A DNA stretch of 60,000 bases from Mesostigma viride (taxonomy: Eukaryota > Streptophyta > Mesostigmatophyceae > Mesostigmatales > Mesostigmataceae). Each line of letters starts with the position of its first letter. Position 1 is the first letter of the stretch. The stretch covers positions 1,260,590 to 1,320,589 of the forward strand of contig RPFO01000132.1 in assembly GCA_009746045.1 (NCBI GenBank), in the 5' to 3' direction. The notes beneath the pieces are model-generated. The model did not search any database, was not told the DNA's origin, and was given only the letters and a program-made list of their open reading frames with translations. The position numbers and the translations under genes were made by a program. Shown in pieces: positions 9,281 to 16,970 of this stretch.

Positions 9281-10234
9281 GTGCCTGGAGCTACCAATCT
9301 ATGGTTCAAGGAGCTCACATTGACGGATGAAAGCATGATTCACACAGTGGTCAAGTGCCCAACAACGTCTTATGAGGCGCAACTCGTGACGTACCCTGTC
9401 CAACTCTATGGAGTACTTCCAGCCCGTCAAGCCATTAAGAAGTTCAGCGTTGTCATGGGGTTCGACCCGACAAAAGTGAGCAATGTTGCCGGGCAGGTTA
9501 CATGTGTCTTTGGAGCGGAGTGGGCAGGGGGTACAAATGTCTTCACCCCAGGGACAAACACGGTAACCATCACGTCCACCCTCGCAAACACGTTTGTACC
9601 AGTCGTTGGTGGGCTCACTCACCTTGCAACGGTCACATTTGCCACTGTGCTCAGTCCCACCCTTTCTGGACCCGGTGCTCTTGTCCTCGATACGAGCGTG
9701 TGTGGGTATTATGACAACGCATTGGTGCTAATAGGCACAACTCATGGGTTAGACGTCGCCCAGTTCACTGACATCAACGAGACGCGGAGGATATCCCACA
9801 CCATCCCCGGTCTGCGGCCTCCTGTGTACGACTACTTCATCCCTCAGCTATGGCACGGTACCCCCACGGCCACGCTGTCATTCCACGACCCAGCCAACCA
9901 AAGCGAGCTCACTTTGCCAACGTCCTTGGAGCACGTGTACCTTCGCGTCAATTTCACGGGTGCCTTACCAACCATCCTCGACCTCTCTAACCCTTATCGA
10001 ATGAAGGCAAAAGCAGTGGGAACCGGGCTCCCATTCCTGATATTCGCGCCTTATTGGTCCGTCGTCCCCGGGTACACAGAAGATGATGGCAAGTTCCAAA
10101 TCCTGCTACATTTAAACCGGATCCCACCAACAGGCTACTCTGCCCCTATCACCCTATCCAACAACTTCTGCAAATCCCGAGCTGGGACCGCCGCAACGGC
10201 TGTGTCGAAGACGATCACGTGGACGAGCGCATAA
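9281..10234 (+). CDS. Putative virion structural protein; start uncertain
   Basis: The open frame gives 317 residues from a GTG at 9281; the first ATG is 18 codons later, near 9335. The protein is rich in beta-prone, Thr/Val/Pro-rich stretches and has no recognised motif. In-frame codons remain open upstream to about 9205, overlapping the end of the 771-aa frame, so it may be the C-terminal part of that protein, separated by a one-base deletion. If independent, it would start at the later ATG. Stop TAA is followed at once by the AAAATCT motif preceding the next gene. Function unknown; a capsid-associated or fibre role is inferred from position. Confidence 0.6.
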   Translation: MPGATNLWFKELTLTDESMIHTVVKCPTTSYEAQLVTYPVQLYGVLPARQAIKKFSVVMGFDPTKVSNVAGQVTCVFGAEWAGGTNVFTPGTNTVTITSTLANTFVPVVGGLTHLATVTFATVLSPTLSGPGALVLDTSVCGYYDNALVLIGTTHGLDVAQFTDINETRRISHTIPGLRPPVYDYFIPQLWHGTPTATLSFHDPANQSELTLPTSLEHVYLRVNFTGALPTILDLSNPYRMKAKAVGTGLPFLIFAPYWSVVPGYTEDDGKFQILLHLNRIPPTGYSAPITLSNNFCKSRAGTAATAVSKTITWTSA

Positions 10235-10240
10235 AAATCT
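10233..10240 (+). promoter_or_regulatory. AT-rich TCT motif upstream of the zinc-finger gene
   Basis: AAAAATCT overlaps the stop codon of the previous gene and lies 16 nt before the ATG at 10256. It is one of five similar motifs before rightward genes and is interpreted as a late-promoter element. Confidence 0.4.
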
Positions 10241-10255
10241 CTCGCATAAGTAAAC

Positions 10256-10999
10256 ATGCCACCAAGGAAAACGAAACGCGGCCGACGCTCAGGACGAAAA
10301 CGCGCGCCTACCACTACGACGTCCACAAGAGTCTCCTCTAGGTCCTCCAATTCCGTCAAGAACACGATCGTAATCAACTCGCGACCACACAGAGCTCCCG
10401 CTGCCAAGGGGAAAGTAGCGGAAGCTCGCGGGTTCAGAGACGCGATTCTGTTGGCGGCCCTGTCCAACGTCGCGCAACCGGTTCGCGTCCCGATGATGCC
10501 AATCGACAACTCATTAGGAGGTGGCGTAAGCGTCGCCACACCAGCAACCGCGGCTGGCGGCGCGACGACGGCAGCTGCTACAACACCCGATGAGCCGGTT
10601 GTAGTGGCGCCACCAGCAGCTCCCGCTAGAGCAACAGGTCTCAGGGTCGGTAGAAGGTTGAAGATATACCGAGGTGGTGCGAGTGGGAGGAAGGAGACGG
10701 CGGAAATGGGAACGGATCCCATGTTTGTCTTCGGTGAGACCGCGGTGCCTAGAGAGCCAGCGCCACCTTTGACATCAGATACCGGAACCGGACCTGCCCG
10801 GTTTCCGTGCACCGAGCCTGGATGCACGAGGGACTTTAAAAGCCAAGGCGGAAGGACGACTCATATCAACAGAATTCATAAAAGGCCCCAAGGCAGGACG
10901 GTGGGCGGTGAGCCAGTGGTAGTTGGCTCGGGTGGAAGAGAGAGGATGAGAGCAGCCAGGTTAGCTGCCTTGGGAATGGCTACGGGTATCCGTGCCTAA
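10256..10999 (+). CDS. Basic C2H2 zinc-finger protein in the structural cluster
   Basis: This 247-aa protein starts with a strongly basic segment (PRKTKRGRRSGRKR, residues 3-16), followed by an Ala/Pro/Thr-rich linker (about 95-130) and one C2H2 finger near the C-terminus: C185, C190, H203 and H208 in a CxEPGC...HINRIH context. One finger plus a basic tail suggests DNA binding, perhaps genome condensation in the particle, because the gene sits between putative virion genes. A regulatory role is equally possible. The ATG at 10256 is preceded by the AAAATCT motif. Confidence 0.75.
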   Translation: MPPRKTKRGRRSGRKRAPTTTTSTRVSSRSSNSVKNTIVINSRPHRAPAAKGKVAEARGFRDAILLAALSNVAQPVRVPMMPIDNSLGGGVSVATPATAAGGATTAAATTPDEPVVVAPPAAPARATGLRVGRRLKIYRGGASGRKETAEMGTDPMFVFGETAVPREPAPPLTSDTGTGPARFPCTEPGCTRDFKSQGGRTTHINRIHKRPQGRTVGGEPVVVGSGGRERMRAARLAALGMATGIRA

Positions 11000-11007
11000 A
11001 AAATATC
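10998..11007 (+). promoter_or_regulatory. AT-rich TATCT motif upstream of the 76-aa gene
   Basis: AAAAAATATCT follows directly on the previous stop codon, 22 nt before the ATG at 11029. It belongs to the same motif set as those at 10233 and 12395. Confidence 0.4.
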
Positions 11008-11028
11008 TGTGTGTGATAATATTACGCA

Positions 11029-11259
11029 ATGGATCCAATTTTCACAGAGTCTGACCTGATCGAGATTTCTCAGTGGATGGTACTGTACCCTAGCATGCCA
11101 CGAGAGTTCATCGAGGCCGCGTTTTTGTATTGTAGAAAGAAACCTATGACTGGGAAAGGAAAGCGCGCTCTCAAACGCGCTTTCAAGGACGCAAAAGAGG
11201 GCGAAGTGGTAGTTCTGAATAGACCCGAAATCAAATCGGAGTTGATGGTAGAGAGCTAA
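11029..11259 (+). CDS. Small protein of 76 aa, unknown
   Basis: The protein has an acidic, hydrophobic N-terminal half (residues 1-45) and a lysine/arginine-rich segment (KGKRALKRAFKDAK, about 44-57). No family recognised. It is placed between the zinc-finger and penton-like genes, 4 nt before the next ATG, so it is probably co-expressed with the penton gene. Confidence 0.6.
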   Translation: MDPIFTESDLIEISQWMVLYPSMPREFIEAAFLYCRKKPMTGKGKRALKRAFKDAKEGEVVVLNRPEIKSELMVES

Positions 11260-11263
11260 GCAT

Positions 11264-12103
11264 ATGAAAGACCATGTTCAAGAGACGATCCTTTTGACCC
11301 TTAGAACTGCTGACAGGGCGAGGGGTGACTTGGCTGCTCCCACGTGGGACATCCCCATGGGCCTTTTGGACGACTTCCACGACGTGGGTCTCGAGTTACT
11401 CTCAGTCCCATACGAGCAAGCGCACATCACTTCGAGAAATAACAAGTTCCTTTTCACCACACAAGTAACATCAGACACCCATGAGATATTTCTCCCCCAC
11501 GGCTCATACACGTGTTTGGAGAACAGGGCCAACATTGAGAACGCACTACGAGTGCACGACCCTGGGATGACGGTGACATACGATCGCGCGAAGAGCAAGT
11601 ACACTTTTTCATCTCCCAATGCGTTTTCCATCCAGGTCTCTGAATACGCAGGAAGGGTACTCGGCCTTCTCCCACTAGCATACCAATCCACGACGTCTCT
11701 CACTTCGAACAGACCTGCCACAAACGGTCGGTTGAGCTCCGTGTTCGTGTACACCGACCTAGTCCGCGGGAATGTGGTATCTTCCCCCCAGGGCGCCCAG
11801 TATGGCGGGCTCCTTGCCGTCCTGCCAGTGATGTCGCAGTACCTGGAGCCCATAGTGTGGATGTCGTACCAGCCTCTGTGGCAGCATTTGAGAGAGTCGC
11901 CAACTTCCATCTCGTTGCGGTTGTTGGACGAGGATGACCAGCCGATAGACGTGTACACCGACTGGGTTGCTCAGCTAGCCTTCCGTATCTCGCCGCAGAA
12001 AGTGATCGGCTCAGAGGCCCGCAAGATATCGCGGGTCTTGAAGTACGTCGCGCTCAAGGACCCAGACGACAAATTTTCTCAGCCTATACCATATCAAAGT
12101 TGA
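11264..12103 (+). CDS. Penton-like minor capsid protein (single jelly roll)
   Basis: This 279-aa protein has the pattern of Polinton/PLV minor capsid (penton) proteins, which form the fivefold vertices. Supporting segments are IFLPHGSYTCLE followed by a helical ENALRVHD segment, a YDRAKSKYTFSS strand pair, VLGLLP, and the diagnostic SVFVYTDLVRGNVV followed by LLAVLPV. Near the end, SISLRLLDEDDQPIDV matches the usual last strands. Length fits the family. The ATG at 11264 follows the previous stop by 4 nt, and the gene's TGA is separated by one base from the next ATG, so the three genes form a tight unit. Confidence 0.82.
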   Translation: MKDHVQETILLTLRTADRARGDLAAPTWDIPMGLLDDFHDVGLELLSVPYEQAHITSRNNKFLFTTQVTSDTHEIFLPHGSYTCLENRANIENALRVHDPGMTVTYDRAKSKYTFSSPNAFSIQVSEYAGRVLGLLPLAYQSTTSLTSNRPATNGRLSSVFVYTDLVRGNVVSSPQGAQYGGLLAVLPVMSQYLEPIVWMSYQPLWQHLRESPTSISLRLLDEDDQPIDVYTDWVAQLAFRISPQKVIGSEARKISRVLKYVALKDPDDKFSQPIPYQS

Positions 12104-12104
12104 A

Positions 12105-12320
12105 ATGTTTGATCGAGTCTTCGGAAAGGTCGCCTCTGTTGTTCGTAAAGTCGGACATGCTGCGGGGGATGCTATTCGAAAGGTCGGCCATGGCGCGCGC
12201 ACGGCACAGGCTTTGTTGAAAACCGCGGACGCCGTATTTGGAGGGGTGCCAGGAGAAATCGTGAGGAACACGCCGGTGCTCAGCAACATCGCGGGGTTCG
12301 CGGACGCTGGGTTTACATAA
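12105..12320 (+). CDS. Small basic amphipathic virion-like protein (71 aa)
   Basis: The protein begins MFDRVFGKVASVVRKVGH and contains a repeated basic amphipathic motif, VRKVGHAAGDAIRKVGHGAR, followed by a hydrophobic Ala/Val/Gly segment. This resembles, in style only, the small membrane-active or DNA-condensing core peptides of adenoviruses and Polintons. Its place directly between penton and MCP genes supports a virion role. It starts 1 nt after the penton stop. No homologue is claimed. Confidence 0.7.
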   Translation: MFDRVFGKVASVVRKVGHAAGDAIRKVGHGARTAQALLKTADAVFGGVPGEIVRNTPVLSNIAGFADAGFT

Positions 12321-12394
12321 GGCACTCTCGAGCTTTGACAAGAGGGTCGAGGCTCACCGACAAAACAACCCATTACTAGGAGAGATCTTACGGT

Positions 12395-12405
12395 AAAATT
12401 ATCTA
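12395..12405 (+). promoter_or_regulatory. AAAATTATCTA motif upstream of the major capsid gene
   Basis: The 104-bp gap 12,321-12,424 holds no gene. AAAATTATCTA lies 20-30 nt before the MCP ATG at 12425 and is nearly identical to ACAATTATCTA at 14,714-14,724. It resembles the AT-rich TCTA late motif described for virophages that use giant-virus transcription, but homology is not shown. Confidence 0.5.
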
Positions 12406-12424
12406 AGCACATGGGTATACATCG

Positions 12425-13643
12425 ATGGATCGCGCTATCCCCCGCAGCATGCAACACGTCATCAAGTCCCTCGGGCAGCACACGACCCAGAGGGTTCAGC
12501 TCTCCACTACCTCCGCGGCCACGGACGTGCGTCACGGGTCGACTATCAGCGTGCGCTTGCCGACGTCCGGGTTCTGCGACTTGCACACCCTCTGCATGAA
12601 CTTCAAGGGGTGGACGGCTACTACCGGTGGCTTTGCCGGTTTCCCGCCATTCACATCGGCTCTAGTCAAGCGTCTTGAGGTCTTGGTTGGAGGACAGCAA
12701 GTGGACAACATCAACGACTACAACCAGTTGTACTACACCCTCCTTGCGACTCACGGAGGGTCTGATTATGTCCAAACCCAAAGGGCAGCTGGCTGGGCTG
12801 ACAATGTTGTAACCGCTCCTACGGCGAATATCGCGGAAGCCGACGCTAAACCAGGGTGCATTGATCACTTCATCGGTTTCTTGTCTGGCAATCCAAGGAT
12901 CGTGGACATGTCTCTCATGCCACCAATCGAGGTCAGGCTGACACTGATGGATGCCGGTGTTCTCATCCCTAGTGCAGCAGGGGCTGGCCTATCGTATACT
13001 CTCAAGGATATCTACTGGTCCATCGAAGTGTACCGATTTCAAGAAGATGTCATTGGGCAAGTCCTCTCTAGTCGACTGGCACAAGGTGGGACTATCCCAT
13101 ACACGTGGAACACGTGGACTTCGACAAAGCAGTCGCTTGGAACTAGTAACGCGTACTCCATGAAGGCGTCTTTGTCATCTATGAGTGCCTCGAAGCTTTT
13201 GGCTGTCCAGGCTGCTTCTGCCACTGATACCGCGAACGCTGCTGGTAATACTATGTTCTACCACTGATCTAAGCGATGCACTTACTTCATTCCAATTCGA
13301 TATCAACGGGAACTATCAGACCCCTGCGTACTCTATGGGCCCTACAGAGGCATGGGTGAACCTTTTGTCCTGTTTTGGCGACCAGGGTAACATCGGAGCT
13401 CCTTCCGGCATTACCGTGACCGAGGCGAACTGGCCCACGCGACATTTCACCATGGCAGCACACCTTAACATGCCATCTGCAGGAGAAGGATGGCAGTCAG
13501 GTCTCGACTTGAGGGGCACGGCTAGCGTCGTCACCCTCCGGGTCTCCAAGACAGGCGGCACGGACCTCGTCTTGTACATCTTCGCCGAGTCCGAGTCACG
13601 CATGGACATCGGCGCGGGTCGCCAGGCCGTCGTTCAGCTGTAA
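12425..13643 (+). pseudogene. Major capsid protein (double jelly roll), split by a frameshift
   Basis: The MCP builds the capsid shell. The first frame (12425-13267, 280 aa) begins with a typical N-terminus, then shows INDYNQLYYTLLATHGG, an RIVDMSLMPPIEVRLTLMD segment and YTLKDIYWSIEVYRF, the strand pattern seen in PLV MCPs. It stops at TGA 13265-13267. A second frame open from 13185 to 13643 continues in the +1 frame with TDLSDALTSFQFDINGN and EAWVNLLSCFGDQG, which is the expected second jelly roll. Together they give about 405 residues, a normal MCP length. The shift lies at TTCTACCACTGAT near 13260-13264: one extra C, or a programmed +1 shift at a TGA-T stop. The former is simpler. Confidence 0.83.
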
Positions 13644-13924
13644 AAATCTCCATCTCTAGTATACTGTGTCTTCGATGGATTATCTCAAAGACCCTAGGAT
13701 AGTTGCCAACCCCTTATAGGCAGATACTGATCTTCGATACGCCAAACCTAGCAGATGATGGCAGGGCCTCACTTTTGCCAGCAAAACAAGGGCCGGTTTT
13801 GGTTGGTAAGTTTCAATATCCACTGCCACAAAATAAAAAATAAGTCTGTGCTTTTATGAATGAAGGAGCCCAACTGAGTCCCTCTGCAGTCTGAAAATCA
13901 TCACTTGTATAATATAGTTATGAT
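13644..13924. other. Intergenic region downstream of the MCP
   Basis: These 281 bp hold no convincing gene. AAAAATCTCC follows directly on the MCP stop, as after two other stops. An AT-rich GTATAATATAG lies about 10-20 nt before the next ATG at 13925 and may be its core promoter. An AAAATAAAAAATAA stretch near 13,830 could serve as a polyadenylation signal for the MCP transcript. Confidence 0.45.
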
Positions 13925-14707
13925 ATGGACTCGTTACAAAACACAGTACCACGTTTGTCAAGGAGAAGGAAAGAATCCCTTAATAGACGTATACCTTATG
14001 GGATCTCTACAAGTCCCGTCTTGTGGTTCGACTTCTCAGACACTGGCACCATGACAGAGCTACGGGACGGCACAGGAAGTGTTTCTAGTGGGACACTTGT
14101 TGGGACCATCAAATCCAAATCCTCGACTCATAAACTAGTCGCCAATTCAGACGCAGCAAGGCCAGTGTTTGTTGGAGCTCAAAAGAATGGACTTGGCACG
14201 GTGACGTTTACAAGTGCTGGAGGCAGTGCTTTGATCCAGGACAGCTCCTTTAACTACAGCAAATATACCCTTGTCTATGTGACCAAACGTGATGCGTTTG
14301 CTTCGAATGGAAGGACGTACGCCTCTCAAGTCCCAGGAGGCACTACATATGGTTCTCATAGACGCAACACGTCTCTCAACTTTGACTCGTTTTCCAACTT
14401 ACCTGCTCCCAATCTCACCATGTATCTGGACTCTGCGCCATGGAGTGACTACCGACTAGTCGTCGAACGGTTCGGCAATTCGCAGAAAAGACTGTGGTCT
14501 AACTCGGTGGCCACGTATTCAGCTGGTGGTACACCACCAAACGCAATTGGTGCGAAAATATCTATCAATTGCACCATTGGAACAGGAGGTCCTAGCAACT
14601 TTGACAACCAGAAAATGGCAGAGTTTCTCTTTTACGACATAAATCTGTCAGATAGCGATGTATCAACACTTTCTGCTGCATTAATGACCAGATGGGGGAT
14701 AGTCTAG
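13925..14707 (+). CDS. Concanavalin A-like lectin/glucanase-fold (LamG-type) fibre protein
   Basis: This 260-aa protein has the pattern of LamG-like jelly-roll domains found in viral and phage receptor-binding proteins: an opening LWFDFSDTGTM, a central GTVTFTSAGG strand, a TLVYVTKRD core strand, and the typical end MAEFLFYDINLSDSDV followed by LSAALMTRWGIV. The first 30 residues are basic and may anchor the domain to the particle. Such domains commonly bind cell-surface carbohydrate, so a host-attachment role is likely but inferred. The ATG at 13925 is preceded by an AT-rich box. Confidence 0.75.
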   Translation: MDSLQNTVPRLSRRRKESLNRRIPYGISTSPVLWFDFSDTGTMTELRDGTGSVSSGTLVGTIKSKSSTHKLVANSDAARPVFVGAQKNGLGTVTFTSAGGSALIQDSSFNYSKYTLVYVTKRDAFASNGRTYASQVPGGTTYGSHRRNTSLNFDSFSNLPAPNLTMYLDSAPWSDYRLVVERFGNSQKRLWSNSVATYSAGGTPPNAIGAKISINCTIGTGGPSNFDNQKMAEFLFYDINLSDSDVSTLSAALMTRWGIV

Positions 14708-14713
14708 ATGTTT

Positions 14714-14724
14714 ACAATTATCTA
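14714..14724 (+). promoter_or_regulatory. ACAATTATCTA motif overlapping the start of the next gene
   Basis: The motif matches the one before the MCP. Its final A is the first base of the ATG at 14724. If this is a promoter element, that ATG cannot be the start and the in-frame ATG at 14736 should be used. Confidence 0.45.
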
Positions 14725-14735
14725 TGTCTATATTA

Positions 14736-15242
14736 ATGGAGTATCCGTTGTTTTATCAAATCCTTCTTGACTCTGATAAAGCATTAAGTTTTGATGCGGC
14801 CTCAAGGCGCGCGGAATTCGCCATCAAACCTGATCCTAGAGCCCCAATAATTAACGAGGATTGGAGAGGAGGGGGGCACACCGCTTATCTAATTGGCGTC
14901 GCTGGTGCGGCTGGGAAGAGTACTTTAGGAGTTATTTCTCCCGATTTTCGAGGGGCAGAAAACAACTTGAATGAGCACGCAGTGCTTTTTTCAGAAGTCT
15001 GCTCTGGTGGGGCGGTGGCGACAAATTACACGTGCATCAACGATCATAACTATATGAATCTGACGGATCCATATCTGTTTCGGAATGGTGGTCGTTTATC
15101 TTTAAGCCTCGTGCACCTCGACAGAGCGGCTGCGGCTACTAGCTACTCAGTCCCAACGGCCGTGACGAAATTCGTTGTAATTTTGCGTTTCGAGAAAGTC
15201 CGAGGGCTAGAGAAAAAAAAATGTTCCTGCCATGGCAAGTAA
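14736..15242 (+). CDS. Unknown protein, possibly virion associated
   Basis: The open frame begins at an ATG at 14724 (172 aa), but the promoter-like motif ends exactly there, so the ATG four codons later (14736, 168 aa) is preferred. The protein contains Gly- and Ala-rich stretches, an IGVAGAAGKSTLGV segment that superficially resembles a P-loop but has no Walker B partner, and beta-prone segments. The last residues follow a run of nine A (near 15,213-15,221), a possible frameshift site, and the C-terminus EKKKCSCHGK looks atypical. Family unknown. Confidence 0.55.
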   Translation: MEYPLFYQILLDSDKALSFDAASRRAEFAIKPDPRAPIINEDWRGGGHTAYLIGVAGAAGKSTLGVISPDFRGAENNLNEHAVLFSEVCSGGAVATNYTCINDHNYMNLTDPYLFRNGGRLSLSLVHLDRAAAATSYSVPTAVTKFVVILRFEKVRGLEKKKCSCHGK

Positions 15243-15435
15243 TTTCTACGAATTATATATGGGTGGTTGCTTCGGAAAATTCACTCTCGTGGACACTCTA
15301 GAATCTTCGTTCAGGCGATTGACAAGTGACCCAGTTGATTACTCGCACGCTTACGAGTCTTTTTACCTAAATTCACGCCCCAGAACTCGACACGTGGTAG
15401 AGGCCACCTTAGACTTGCATCGCTCCGAAATTTAG
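15232..15435 (+). CDS. Possible small protein of 67 aa
   Basis: The frame starts with an ATG at 15232 overlapping the previous gene by 11 nt. It encodes an aromatic-rich N-terminus (NFYELYMGGCFGKF) with no recognised motif. It could be a genuine small gene or the remains of the preceding gene's C-terminus. Confidence 0.3.
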   Translation: MASNFYELYMGGCFGKFTLVDTLESSFRRLTSDPVDYSHAYESFYLNSRPRTRHVVEATLDLHRSEI

Positions 15436-15585
15436 CCAAGTTCGACACTTGTGCAAGTCCAGCCACCTTCGCGTCCTGTCCAGGCCGTGCCAGCAGACGT
15501 AACGGACCTTTGCACACGGTGCACAAATAGGCAAAATCACGTGCAAGTCACGCATCTCACGTTGCCAAGCTCTCTGCCGGTAGCC

Positions 15586-16158
15586 ATGGCTTCCCGAAAC
15601 GCAGGGCCTTGCGAGAAGGCGTTGGCAATGCTTGGAAAAATCCTCGATGGTCTCGAGGACGGCCAGACAAAGATATCTGACCAGCTCGCACACCTGACGC
15701 ACAAGGTCTCCCTTCTTTCCGGAAACGAAGGTGCTGTTGGAGGCACCGGACCTACCTGCGAGGTCTTCAAGATTCACGACGCCGGATATGACGATGTCGA
15801 CCGCAAGACGCCGAAAATTTGCGTCGAGTGGGTCTACGAGAAGAATGCGGCAAAGCCGAGGAAGGTCGAGGACCGCTGCGAGTGGATTCGCCTCGACCAA
15901 GCCGACGGATGCGTTCAGATGGTCGAAGATTTCGTCAATGGCTTCTCCAAGTCCAAGCGCCAGCCAGGCATTTCCCCCATTGCGCTCTACAAGGCATGGG
16001 AGGAGGCAAAGAAGGGTTTCGAGGACGCAAAGACCGCCACTTCCAATGGCAGGAAGAGGAGCCGCGAGGGAGCGTCAAGCTCCCACGGCCATGGCGACAA
16101 GAAGAACTCCGCCTCGTACGTGAAGAGCCTGACTGGACACTCCAAGGACAAGGAGTAG
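15586..16158 (+). CDS. Unknown 190-aa protein with N-terminal coiled coil and basic tail
   Basis: The frame is open from 15451, but the first ATG is at 15586, giving 190 residues. Residues about 8-45 form a heptad-like helix (ALAMLGKILDGLEDGQ, ISDQLAHLTHKVSLL). The middle is mixed and contains an EWVYEKN...CEWIRLD pair of strands. The C-terminal 45 residues are Lys/Arg/Ser/His-rich. It is the last gene before the right terminal repeat. No family recognised. Multimerisation and nucleic-acid contact are plausible from composition only. Confidence 0.6.
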   Translation: MASRNAGPCEKALAMLGKILDGLEDGQTKISDQLAHLTHKVSLLSGNEGAVGGTGPTCEVFKIHDAGYDDVDRKTPKICVEWVYEKNAAKPRKVEDRCEWIRLDQADGCVQMVEDFVNGFSKSKRQPGISPIALYKAWEEAKKGFEDAKTATSNGRKRSREGASSSHGHGDKKNSASYVKSLTGHSKDKE

Positions 16159-16437
16159 ATTGTCGTCTTGTTGACGACGGCAACCAGCTTGCCATTTCGC
16201 TCTTGTCGAGCTGATAACGAATGTAATCGTGATATAAATTTTAATGAATTCGTTTATGCAGTATAAAACGCATCAATATATGCTGAAAACAATTTTCATT
16301 TCGTCTCGAATTGCAGTTCTAACTGCGGGTTTAAAAAGTAGAGTAAACCTCTCATGCATCGACGCAGGTCGTATGGGATTCTTGCATAGGTCGTCTGAGT
16401 TTCCAGAGGTTACACAGAGTAATAAAATGACACTCTG
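16159..16437. other. Intergenic region before the right terminal repeat
   Basis: No convincing gene. AT-rich sequence near 16,225-16,300 (GATATAAATTTTAATG and similar) may provide 3'-end signals for the last rightward transcript. Reading frames here overlap the repeat and look like chance. Confidence 0.5.
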
Positions 16438-16562
16438 CACACCCCGCCGCGCGGCCCTCGCCGGCTCCCTCACCCTGCGAGGCCATGGCGAAAAATTGGG
16501 CGGTCTTTTCTTAAGAGTAAGTACGTGCAATTTTTCGCCACATCCAACAACCCACGCCACCT
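16438..16562. repeat. Right terminal inverted repeat of the Polinton-like virus
   Basis: This is the reverse complement of 1-125, with one mismatch seen (the base after CCATGG). It contains the 55-bp palindrome-bounded unit at 16,486-16,540. The inner end is sharp at 16,438. The outer limit of the comparison is set by the window's left edge. Confidence 0.93.
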
Positions 16563-16585
16563 CAGCGCCGGCCAGTGGGGGAAGG

Positions 16586-16970
16586 TGGCGAAAAATTGGG
16601 CGTTCTTTATATAAGAGTAAGTACGTGCAATTTTTCGCCATCACTCTCACACCTTGACAAACACCTCCTATACCCCGCGCCAAGGGGTGGCAGGGTGGCG
16701 AAAAATTGGGCGTTCTTTATATAAGAGTAAGTACGTGCAATTTTTCGCCATCACTCTCACACCTTGACAAACACCTCCTATGACCCGCGCCAAGGGGTGG
16801 CAGGGTGGCGAAAAATTGGGCGTTCTTTATATAAGAGTAAGTACGTGCAATTTTTCGCCATCACTCTCACACCTTGACAAACACCTCCTATGACCCGCGC
16901 CAAGGGGTGACAGGGTGGCGAAAAATTGGGCGTTCTTTATATAAGAGTAAGTACGTGCAATTTTTCGCCA
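16586..16970. repeat. Tandem 110-bp repeats carrying the viral-end 55-bp palindromic unit
   Basis: Four further copies of the 55-bp unit occur at 16,586-16,640, 16,696-16,750, 16,806-16,860 and 16,916-16,970. The last three spacings are exactly 110 bp, with the connecting 55 bp (TCACTCTCACACCTTGACAA and onward) also conserved. Each unit is bounded by TGGCGAAAAATTG and CAATTTTTCGCCA and encloses TTTATATAAGAG, which replaces the TTCTTAAGAG of the terminal-repeat copy. They are either the outer part of the viral terminal repeat or a satellite derived from it. Confidence 0.9.

Larger units (their letters stand above)
1..16970. mobile_element. Integrated Polinton-like virus (near-complete provirus)
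   Basis: Inverted terminal repeats bracket a gene set typical of Polinton-like viruses: an AEP primase joined to an origin-binding-type helicase, a tyrosine recombinase, an FtsK/A32-like packaging ATPase, a single-jelly-roll penton-like minor capsid protein and a double-jelly-roll MCP. No protein-primed DNA polymerase B, retroviral-type integrase or adenoviral-type protease was seen, which argues for a PLV rather than a classical Polinton/Maverick. Genes are tightly packed without visible introns, unlike the transposons to the right. The right boundary is uncertain: the clear repeat ends at 16,562, but four more copies of its palindromic core continue to 16,970, and the left counterpart would be outside the window. 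Single-base frameshifts in core genes suggest a decaying endogenous copy or uncorrected assembly errors. Confidence 0.88.

Noticed and set aside
10135-10827. 230-aa minus-strand reading frame opposite the zinc-finger gene
   Set aside because: It is the antisense of a GC-rich, Ala/Pro/Thr-rich coding stretch with no motif of its own, overlaps two better frames and has no promoter-like motif.
14850-14940. P-loop-like AGAAGKSTLG in the unknown 168-aa viral protein
   Set aside because: No Walker B or other NTPase motif follows, and the protein is too short and otherwise beta-prone; a second viral ATPase is not supported.
16586-16970. CRISPR-like array
   Set aside because: The repeats are 55 bp with spacers that are themselves nearly identical; this is a eukaryotic tandem repeat, not repeat-spacer DNA.
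1-16970. Classical Polinton/Maverick assignment
   Set aside because: No protein-primed PolB, RVE-type integrase or adenoviral-type protease was found; a tyrosine recombinase and primase-helicase are present instead.
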